NCBI GenBank assembly: GCA_013813145.1 | Contig: JACCSE010000324.1 | Span: 1-5,906, forward strand | Origin: Gemmatimonadales bacterium | Lineage (GTDB): Bacteria; Gemmatimonadota; Gemmatimonadetes; Gemmatimonadales; GWC2-71-9 | Reading direction: 5' to 3' | DNA: 5,906 bases | Part shown: piece by piece, positions 1-5,880 of the stretch | Layout of the letters: every line of letters begins with the position of its first letter | Numbering within the stretch: the stretch's first letter is position 1 | The notes under the pieces: generated by a model | Database searches by the model: none | Told to the model about the DNA's origin: nothing | What the model saw: the letters and a program-made list of their open reading frames with translations, nothing else | Program-made: the position numbers and the translations under genes

Positions 1-332
1 CCGCGGACCCGCTCCTCTCGATCCACCACGAGCACGCCGAATCCCGCGCTGGTGCCTTGAGGCGGAGTGGCCTCCACGCCGATCACGAGGAGGGAGTCGG
101 TCCGGCCCACGATGGCCGGCGCGGCCGGCCCCGCTACAAACCGGGCGACTAGCCGTTCCGGCAGATCGCGGGGCGGAACGCTCAGCGTCTGATCGGGGAT
201 CTCGAACTGGGTGAGCAGGGTCGTAGGCCCGGCCAGCATAGCCATACCGCAGACCGGATTGCCGCGGCCCGCCGGACGGTCGCAGGCAAGCAGCAGCGAG
301 AAAAGAGGGACCAGGCCGAGGCGAGGGGGCAT
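1..332 (-). CDS. Putative lipoprotein, N-terminal part (runs off left edge)
   Basis: Reading the minus strand from an ATG at 332 gives 110 open codons that continue past the window edge. The N-terminus is a lipoprotein signal peptide: Arg4, a hydrophobic core (residues 5-16) and a lipobox Leu-Leu-Ala-Cys ending at Cys17, so the mature protein should be lipid-anchored in a membrane. The mature part begins with a short Arg/Gly/Pro linker, then a segment around residues 28-50 (CGMAMLAGPTTLLTQFEIPD) and a region rich in Val/Pro with predicted beta character (residues 60-108). I do not recognise the family and assign no function. No good Shine-Dalgarno precedes the ATG; the signal peptide fixes the start. 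A -10-like TTATCT (plus-strand AGATAA, 339-344) lies only 6 nt upstream of the ATG. The palindromic repeat at 376-452 separates it from the next lipoprotein gene on the same strand. Confidence 0.75.
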   Translation of the reverse strand, partial: MPPRLGLVPLFSLLLACDRPAGRGNPVCGMAMLAGPTTLLTQFEIPDQTLSVPPRDLPERLVARFVAGPAAPAIVGRTDSLLVIGVEATPPQGTSAGFGVLVVDREERVR

Positions 333-375
333 GCCCGAAGATAAGCACCTGTCAGCAGCTTCGCCCCGGGTGCAG

Positions 376-452
376 CATCCCGAGTGCAGCGAGGGACCTA
401 CTCAGCGGGTGTCGAACCCGGGTCGAGTAGGTCCCTCGCTGCGCTCGGGATG
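376..452. repeat. Long imperfect palindrome, inverted pair of a dispersed repeat
   Basis: The arms 376-403 and 425-452 are reverse complements over 28 nt with one mismatch (T385 against C444). They enclose 21 nt, and inside that spacer a second stem (406-410 with 416-420, 5-nt loop) can form, so the whole element can fold into a near-continuous hairpin. Each arm carries the core CATCCCGAG-YG-CAGCGAGGGA. A single copy of the same core lies at 5850-5880, which marks it as a dispersed family. It lies between two minus-strand lipoprotein genes, 14 nt past the stop of the first. It could limit transcription or protect mRNA ends, but no T-run follows on either strand, so I do not call it an intrinsic terminator. 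It resembles REP/BIME-type elements in form. Confidence 0.85.
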
Positions 453-466
453 AAGTAAGCGGAGGA

Positions 467-679
467 CTATCGAGTGGCGGCCGTGTCGGCCATGCCGGTG
501 TCCGCGCCCATCGCGGTGTCCATCGTGGCGGCGCCCGGTGCCATGGTCATCGTGTCGCTCATGCCGGCGCCGGATTCCATCCCCGTCCCGTCGGTGGTGT
601 TCGCATTATCCGCACCGCCGCCACATGCGGCAAGCATCACGGCGGTAAGCGAGCCAAGAATCCAGGTCTTCCGTATCAT
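467..679 (-). CDS. Small Met/Thr/Ala/Gly-rich lipoprotein
   Basis: A 70-residue protein with a clear lipoprotein signal: Arg3-Lys4, hydrophobic core to residue 18, and a lipobox Leu-Ala-Ala-Cys ending at Cys19, followed by three glycines. The mature part (52 residues) is low-complexity, built almost only from Ala, Gly, Thr, Asp and Met. It has seven Met (34, 40, 44, 46, 53, 57, 63), no aromatic residue, no His and no Lys. It should be a flexible lipid-anchored peptide. I do not recognise the family; a metal-binding or spacer role is possible but unproven. The reading frame extends upstream to ATG 685 and GTG 688, but the Shine-Dalgarno AGAGG (689-693) sits 9 nt from ATG 679 and almost touches the other two, so 679 is preferred. 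About 97 nt separate it from the HD gene upstream on the same strand. Confidence 0.72.
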   Translation of the reverse strand: MIRKTWILGSLTAVMLAACGGGADNANTTDGTGMESGAGMSDTMTMAPGAATMDTAMGADTGMADTAATR

Positions 680-688
680 GTCCATCAC

Positions 689-693
689 CTCTT
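689..693 (-). promoter_or_regulatory. Ribosome-binding site of the small lipoprotein gene
   Basis: AGAGG on the minus strand, nine bases ahead of ATG 679. For the in-frame ATG 685 and GTG 688 the gap would be 3 and 0 bases, which is too short, so this site decides the start. Confidence 0.55.
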
Positions 694-776
694 TGCGTGA
701 GTGTCCCCATCAAAATCCCCGTCCCAGGCAATCCGGCAACGTAACCGGTAAACCCGAGCCAGGGAGGTGATGGGGG

Positions 777-1391
777 TCACGCTTCGGGGACTTCGCGGGA
801 AGGGCTTCGAAGACCGGTGATGGCGATCTCCAGATTCTTCCGGGCCGCCGCCTCGTACTTCCGGCGGAAGTGAGCGGTGAGGAAGAGCGGTGAGCGTCGC
901 AGGAATCCCTCAAGAATATCGGCGCGGACGGCTCGATAGGTGTCCTCGGGCACCCAGGCGTATTCGGCGCGAATCCGCCGCTCGAACTCCGCGAACCGAT
1001 CCGGCCCCCGCCCGAGAATCGACAGGTCCACGTCGCACGCGAGATGGCCGGCGACATCCGTGGGCGGCGCGGTATGCCGGGTCAGCAGGACCAGCCGAGC
1101 GACCTCGGCACCGGTCGGGGCGGGGACACCCACTCCGGCGAGCCCGCGGGAAGCCCAGGCCGCGCTGCGGGTTTCGTTGCCGGTGGCATGAGGGTTGTAC
1201 ACGGCGTCGTGAAACCACAGGGCCGCTTCGACCACCCGGCGGTCGGCCCCCTCGCCCGGTGCCCCGTCCAACTGCTCCAGGCAGTCCACCAGGTGGCTGG
1301 TACCGTGATAGACGCGGTGTGACTCGTCCCACGCCGCTGCCAGCGCGGCGTAGAGCTGGTTCACCCCGCTCGTGGCGCCGAGCCGGCGCAT
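777..1391 (-). CDS. HD-superfamily metal-dependent phosphohydrolase (COG4339-like)
   Basis: A 204-residue protein when begun at ATG 1391. It carries the signature of predicted metal-dependent HD phosphohydrolases of the COG4339 group: YHGTSH (His29, His33), ALWFHDAVY (His61-Asp62), a following GNETRSA (Asn72, Glu73) and a late acidic motif ACDVDLSILG (Asp120, Asp122). His/Asp pairs of this kind bind a divalent metal pair or single metal in the HD fold. The substrate of this group is not established; database entries sometimes carry a spurious NMDA-receptor name. It is likely cytoplasmic, with no signal peptide. The start is uncertain: family members usually have a few more residues before the first helix, and the frame stays open upstream (TTG 1394, CTG 1439), but no Shine-Dalgarno is visible. 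The upstream HIT stop is 37 nt away, so the two are probably co-transcribed. Confidence 0.85.
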   Translation of the reverse strand: MRRLGATSGVNQLYAALAAAWDESHRVYHGTSHLVDCLEQLDGAPGEGADRRVVEAALWFHDAVYNPHATGNETRSAAWASRGLAGVGVPAPTGAEVARLVLLTRHTAPPTDVAGHLACDVDLSILGRGPDRFAEFERRIRAEYAWVPEDTYRAVRADILEGFLRRSPLFLTAHFRRKYEAAARKNLEIAITGLRSPSREVPEA

Positions 1392-1428
1392 CAAGGTGGC
1401 GAAGCGGGGGGCGAGATTCAGAGGATGG

Positions 1429-1902
1429 TCAAGGATCAGGTTGTAACCGTTTCCATGCCTCGTCCTGCCGGATGCGACGGGCGGCCTCCGCGCGGGCCTC
1501 ACCCGTGGGGTTCGGCGCCAGTCCCCAGCCGCGGAGCAGGGTACGCGCCCGCTTGTAGACATCCGAGAACACGTGCCCGGCGGGCAGCGCGGCGGTACGG
1601 GGAAGAACGTAGAAATGGATATGGCGCACGCGCTCGCCGAAGGAGGCGACATAGACTCGCTCCGGGCGGACGGTACGAGCCACCGCCCCTACCGCCGCCC
1701 GCAGCACCGGCCCGAGGGCCGAGGCCTCGACGCCGCTCAGATCGGCGATCGATTCGACATGGCGTCGTACTTTTACGATGAGCTCCCCCGGATCGGTGTA
1801 TCGACCGGTATGGTGACTCACCAGCCAGACTCCGTCGTCGTAGATCGGGCCGCCCGGTGCAGTCAGGCGTCCTTCGACTTCATCGCAGATGGGGCAGTTC
1901 AT
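1429..1902 (-). CDS. HIT-family (histidine triad) protein
   Basis: A 157-residue cytoplasmic protein. It starts with MNCPICDE, a Cys-x-x-Cys pair seen at the N-terminus of many HIT proteins, and has the fold's usual order: YDDGVWLVSH (21-30), a strand ending in RRHVESIADL (47-55), a helix (57-77) and the triad strand RHIHFYVLPR (93-102). HIT proteins are nucleotide hydrolases or transferases acting on dinucleoside polyphosphates or AMP-lysine type substrates; the middle His (His96 here) is the nucleophile. The third triad position is Tyr98 instead of His. The C-terminal 50 residues are charged and helical. ATG 1902 is chosen because the CPIC motif follows it directly and the open frame upstream has no motif and overlaps a divergent promoter. 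There is no Shine-Dalgarno. The HD gene follows 37 nt after the stop. Confidence 0.88.
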   Translation of the reverse strand: MNCPICDEVEGRLTAPGGPIYDDGVWLVSHHTGRYTDPGELIVKVRRHVESIADLSGVEASALGPVLRAAVGAVARTVRPERVYVASFGERVRHIHFYVLPRTAALPAGHVFSDVYKRARTLLRGWGLAPNPTGEARAEAARRIRQDEAWKRLQPDP

Positions 1903-1910
1903 GAAGGCGA

Positions 1911-1916
1911 AAAATA
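1911..1916 (-). promoter_or_regulatory. Possible -10 element for the HIT gene
   Basis: TATTTT on the minus strand, 8 nt before ATG 1902, in an otherwise GC-rich stretch. No -35 resembling TTGACA lies at the right distance. If real, transcription would start within one or two bases of the ATG, giving a leaderless or near-leaderless mRNA, which agrees with the missing Shine-Dalgarno. This is weak evidence. Confidence 0.25.
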
Positions 1917-1942
1917 GTGGAGGCGGAGCGCACCCCGCTTGC

Positions 1943-1971
1943 TTGACGCCCCAGGAAGGGTGGCCTAACAT
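1943..1971 (+). promoter_or_regulatory. Sigma-70-type promoter for the coiled-coil gene
   Basis: TTGACG (1943-1948), an exact 17-nt spacer and TAACAT (1966-1971) match the housekeeping consensus at 5/6 and 4/6 positions. The predicted start of transcription is about 1978, leaving a leader of about 20 nt that holds the ribosome-binding site and the TTG start at 1997. It lies in the divergent gap between the HIT gene and the coiled-coil gene, and may also serve the DUF1028 and transporter genes downstream. Confidence 0.65.
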
Positions 1972-1987
1972 TCGCGCCTTCCCTCCC

Positions 1988-1993
1988 GAGGTG
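1988..1993 (+). promoter_or_regulatory. Ribosome-binding site deciding a TTG start
   Basis: GAGGTG lies just ahead of TTG 1997 (five bases between GAGG and the start codon). The other candidates in frame, GTG 1991 (inside this site) and ATG 1889/1901 (upstream of the promoter), lack such a site. Confidence 0.5.
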
Positions 1994-1996
1994 CCA

Positions 1997-2560
1997 TTGT
2001 TCGACGGCTTGAAGGCCCGGCTCGACCGGCTCTTCCGCGAGCACACGCCAGCCGACCCGCGGGCGTACGCCGCGGGCCTGCGCGAGGCACTGCTGGAGGC
2101 CAAGAGCGGACTCACCGCGATGCGCGAGGGGCTCGGCACCACGGAGCGGGAACTGGTGGCCGAGCGGAAGCAGCTCGCCGACGCCGAGCGGCGCGGCCGG
2201 CTGGCCGGTGCCGTACCCGATCCCGAAACCGTCGCGGTCGCGGAGCGTTACGCGGGGCGTCACCGCGAGCGGATACTGGTCCTCGAGCGGAAGCTCGTCG
2301 TCCAGCAGGACGAGCTGGCCCTGGCGGAGCGGGAGGTGCAGGAGATGTCGGCGCAGTACCGCTCCGCCGCGGGCGGAACCGCCGGCTCCGCCTCGGTGGA
2401 CGCCGCATGGCGCGATCTCGAAGCCGCGGGCGCCACCCGACCTGCGTCGGACGAAGACCGCGACGTGGCCGACGCCGACCGCCGCCGGCGGGAGGAGACG
2501 GTCGAGGCGCAGTTGGCGTATCTGAAGGGGAAGCTGGGCGACAAGAAGCGGGAACGGTGA
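1997..2560 (+). CDS. Coiled-coil protein of unknown function
   Basis: A 187-residue hydrophilic protein with no signal peptide or membrane segment. Residues 25-122 are long helices with heptad-like spacing and many Glu/Arg/Ala/Leu (for example TTERELVAERKQLADAERR, 48-66), broken by a short Pro turn at 74-76. A Gly/Ala/Ser linker (123-150) leads to a second charged helix (157-187). I do not recognise a catalytic motif. The pattern is that of a cytoplasmic structural or scaffold protein; it loosely recalls PspA-like coiled coils but I would not assign it there. The frame is open from 1889, but that extension overlaps the divergent HIT gene and the promoter at 1943-1971, so TTG 1997 with its GAGGTG site is chosen. 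The stop codon TGA lies inside the first unit of the heptamer array that follows. DUF1028 begins 48 nt later on the same strand. Confidence 0.75.
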   Translation: MFDGLKARLDRLFREHTPADPRAYAAGLREALLEAKSGLTAMREGLGTTERELVAERKQLADAERRGRLAGAVPDPETVAVAERYAGRHRERILVLERKLVVQQDELALAEREVQEMSAQYRSAAGGTAGSASVDAAWRDLEAAGATRPASDEDRDVADADRRRREETVEAQLAYLKGKLGDKKRER

Positions 2561-2595
2561 ACGGTAAACGGTAAACGGTAAACGGTAAACGGTGA
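2554..2595 (+). repeat. Heptanucleotide tandem array A, six ACGGTRA units
   Basis: Six perfect 7-bp units in series: ACGGTGA, four of ACGGTAA, then ACGGTGA, followed by a decayed ACGGGAG that forms the ribosome-binding site of the next gene. The first unit contains the stop codon of the coiled-coil gene. Because seven is not a multiple of three, successive units put TAA or TGA in all three forward frames, while the opposite strand is open in all three and reads as repeated LPFTVYR. The same unit recurs inverted at 2664-2695 and in both orientations at 3675-3769. Confidence 0.95.
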
Positions 2596-2597
2596 AC

Positions 2598-2602
2598 GGG
2601 AG
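2598..2602 (+). promoter_or_regulatory. Ribosome-binding site of the DUF1028 gene at the array edge
   Basis: GGGAG lies 6 nt before ATG 2609 and directly touches ATG 2603, so it favours 2609. It falls in the decayed seventh unit of the heptamer array, so the repeat appears to have contributed the site. Confidence 0.5.
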
Positions 2603-2608
2603 ATGAGG

Positions 2609-3688
2609 ATGCGAATCTGGTGTGGTGTGCGGGGCATGCTGTGCGGCGCTGCTATCGCTTTTGCACCGTTCACCGTTCACCCTTTACCGTTCACCCCGTC
2701 ATCCATTCACGCCCAGCAGCCCATCATCTCTCCGCCGCATCTCGTCAAGCTGGCCCACACCTACAGCATCGTCGCTTACGATTCCGCCAACGGAGATCTC
2801 GGGGTCGTCGTTCAATCGAAGTTTCCGAACGTGGGCGGCATCGTCCCCTGGGCCAAGGCGGGAGTAGGCGCGGTCGCGACCCAGAGTCTGAGCAACACCG
2901 CGTACGGGGAGCTTGGCCTCGAGTTGATGGGCCGAGGGGCGACCGCCGGGGAGGCGCTCCGCATCCTCATGCGGACGGACACGATGCTCCAGGATCGCCA
3001 GGTCGGCATGGTGGACGCCCGGGGAAACGCGGCCAGCTTCAGCGGACGAACCACATTCGACTGGGCCGGCGGAAGGGTTGGGTCGCCCGGAGGACGGGGC
3101 AGCGTCGCCGGTGGCAAGGGTCAGGTGATAGTGGGCCGGTGGTTCAGCGCGCAGGGCAACATCATGGTCTCCGGCCAGACGGTGAGAAACCTGGCGGAGG
3201 CGTTCGAGAAGAGCAGGGGTAGCTTGGCTGACCGGCTGATGGTCGCGCTCAAGGCGGGTCAGGCCGGTGGAGGCGACAAGCGCGGAATGCAGTCCGCCGC
3301 GTTGCTCGTCGTCCGCAAAAACGGTGGTTACCTCGGCGCCAACGACCGCTTCATCGACATCCGGGTCTACGACGCGCCCGATCCGATCGCCGAGCTGGTC
3401 CGGCTGCTGACGCTGCACAAGCTGCACTTCTTCCCCAGTGAACCGGCCGATCTCCTACCCCTCGCGCCCGACCTGGTCGCGAGGCTGGAGCCCATCCTGC
3501 TGGCGGAGCCGGTGGGACAGCCCCAGAAGTGGCTCACCCGGCGCCAGGGCTCGGCCACGCCGGAGTTCATCGAAGCGCTCAAGAACTTCATGTACTGGGA
3601 AAATTACGACGTGCGGGTGCGGACGGATGGGAAGATCGATCGGATCGTGCTGGAGGATATACTGAAGAAGCGGGATGGTGAACGGTAA
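2609..3688 (+). CDS. Exported DUF1028 family protein (putative Ntn-hydrolase)
   Basis: A 359-residue protein. Residues 1-35 form an export signal with a hydrophobic core (about 8-21) and a likely cleavage after SIHA (32-35). The DUF1028 domain begins at HTYSIVAYD (50-58) and includes GDLGVVVQSKFPNVGGIVPWA, GVGAVATQSLSNTAYG (85-100), AQGNIMVSG and GGDKRGMQSAALLVV, the family hallmarks. DUF1028 is placed in the Ntn-hydrolase superfamily; Thr51 would be the natural nucleophile, but the substrate is not known to me. The C-terminus (316-352, with FMYWENYD and DGKIDRIVLEDIL) resembles the putative peptidoglycan-binding domain often attached to DUF1028. A Gly-rich stretch (157-179) looks like an insertion. 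Residues 19-30 of the signal are encoded by inverted heptamer repeats, and the TAA stop lies in another copy. ATG 2609 is preferred over ATG 2603 by Shine-Dalgarno spacing. Confidence 0.9.
   Translation: MRIWCGVRGMLCGAAIAFAPFTVHPLPFTPSSIHAQQPIISPPHLVKLAHTYSIVAYDSANGDLGVVVQSKFPNVGGIVPWAKAGVGAVATQSLSNTAYGELGLELMGRGATAGEALRILMRTDTMLQDRQVGMVDARGNAASFSGRTTFDWAGGRVGSPGGRGSVAGGKGQVIVGRWFSAQGNIMVSGQTVRNLAEAFEKSRGSLADRLMVALKAGQAGGGDKRGMQSAALLVVRKNGGYLGANDRFIDIRVYDAPDPIAELVRLLTLHKLHFFPSEPADLLPLAPDLVARLEPILLAEPVGQPQKWLTRRQGSATPEFIEALKNFMYWENYDVRVRTDGKIDRIVLEDILKKRDGER
2664..2695 (-). repeat. Heptamer array B, inverted, inside the signal-peptide codons
   Basis: Four units of the reverse complement (CCGTTCA, CCGTTCA, degenerate CCCTTTA, CCGTTCA at 2666-2693) with partial units on both sides. 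They are read in frame by the DUF1028 gene as APFTVHPLPFTP, the middle of its export signal. The 13 nt at 2683-2695 are the exact reverse complement of 2556-2568 in array A, and 2666-2676 of 2589-2599, so the transcript can fold with the ribosome-binding site and start codon in the loop. Confidence 0.88.
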
Positions 3689-3769
3689 ACGGAAGGGGTC
3701 TTCCACCGAAGGACTGGGTGCTTGTCCGGAGGGGGGAGACCCCTTCCGTTACCGTTCACCGTTCACCGA
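3675..3769. repeat. Inverted pair of heptamer clusters (C and D) after the DUF1028 gene
   Basis: Cluster C (3675-3695) has units ATGGTGA, ACGGTAA and decayed ACGGAAG; cluster D (3749-3769) has TTACCGT, TCACCGT and TCACCGA. With non-repeat flanks (GGAAGGGGTCT and its complement) they make a long stem: 3677-3701 pairs with 3737-3760, 24 base pairs with one bulged A, around a 35-nt loop. The DUF1028 stop codon TAA (3686-3688) lies inside the left arm; the transporter start is 32 nt beyond the right arm. Such a stem could stall or shield the transcript between the two genes. No T-run follows, so I do not call an intrinsic terminator. Confidence 0.88.
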
Positions 3770-3781
3770 TCCCGCTCTCTT

Positions 3782-3786
3782 GGGAG
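3782..3786 (+). promoter_or_regulatory. Ribosome-binding site deciding the transporter's TTG start
   Basis: GGGAG lies six bases before TTG 3793. An upstream in-frame start near 3718 would place the 24-bp stem and heptamer repeat inside the coding region and add residues not seen in the family, so the TTG is preferred. Confidence 0.55.
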
Positions 3787-3792
3787 ACTGTC

Positions 3793-5331
<1,539 letters not shown>

Positions 5332-5849
5332 CGGCGTAGACCAGCACCTCGCCCACGTCGTCGTCTTCGCCGGTGGCGATCGGACGCATCCCGACGTTCT
5401 CGGCCACCCGGAGCGCGGGGGTGTTCCACACCGGCGCGAGCGCCCGCACCTCGCGCACTCCGGCCTGGCCGAAGGCCCAGCCGATCATCCCCCGCACGGC
5501 TTCGGTGGCGAATCCGTGCCCCTCATGCTCGGGATAGACGGCGTAGCCCACGAGCACGGCCCCGGCGGGATCGGGCGGGCCGCCGAGCGCCACCGACCCG
5601 ACCGCCTCGCCGGTATCCTCCCGTACGATCAGCCAGCACCACCAGGGCGCCTCCGCCGGATGGGCGCGGAGCCGCTCGCGCACGTCCGGCAGCGCCTCCG
5701 CCATGTAGGGGGGCGGCGCGGGCCAGCGGAAACTGGCTCCGGTCCGGGCTTGAAGCTGCTCCGCGTCACCGGCGATGAGCGCGTCCACGGCCGCGAGGTC
5801 GAGCACCGTGAGGCGCAGGCGAGAGGTGCGGATGGTGGGGTGGGTCATC

Positions 5850-5880
5850 TGTCATCCCGAGCGGAGCGAGGGATCTTGCC
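5850..5880. repeat. Single copy of the dispersed CATCCCGAG repeat
   Basis: The core CATCCCGAGCGGAGCGAGGGA at 5853-5873, preceded by TGT and followed by TCTTGCC, differs from the copies at 376-452 at only one or two core positions. It lies one nt upstream of the acetyltransferase ATG, so it forms that gene's entire proximal leader. From memory, similar sequences (variants such as CATCCTGAGCGCAGCGAAGG) recur between genes in many unrelated high-GC and environmental bacteria. Confidence 0.75.

Noticed and set aside
211..453. An 80-codon plus-strand frame through the left lipoprotein and the palindrome
   Set aside because: It is antisense to the signal-peptide region of the lipoprotein at 332-1 and reads through both arms of the repeat; no family features.
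697..745. A promoter for the small lipoprotein gene (TTGCCG, 18 nt, TTTTGA on the minus strand)
   Set aside because: The -10 match is poor and the spacer long; not better than chance in this sequence.
739..755. A further heptamer cluster (GTAACCGGTAAAC) between the HD gene and the small lipoprotein gene
   Set aside because: Only one near-match unit with a mismatch; expected by chance and not flanked by a second clear unit.
682..773. 10-bp inverted repeat (682-691 with 764-773) around the gap between the HD and small lipoprotein genes
   Set aside because: The left arm is largely the ribosome-binding site and the GTG/ATG codons just after it, and the 72-nt loop makes a functional hairpin doubtful.
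1880..2680. Long minus-strand open frames reading through the heptamer array as LPFTVYR-type repeats
   Set aside because: They are antisense to the coiled-coil gene, which has its own promoter, ribosome-binding site and natural helix composition. The LPFTVYR repeats are merely the open strand of the ACGGTRA array.
2554..2695. CRISPR array
   Set aside because: The units are 7 bp in direct tandem without spacers, and no cas gene is present.
3677..3760. Rho-independent terminator
   Set aside because: The stem is strong but the sequence after 3760 on the plus strand, and before 3677 on the minus strand, has no T-run. Kept as a repeat only.
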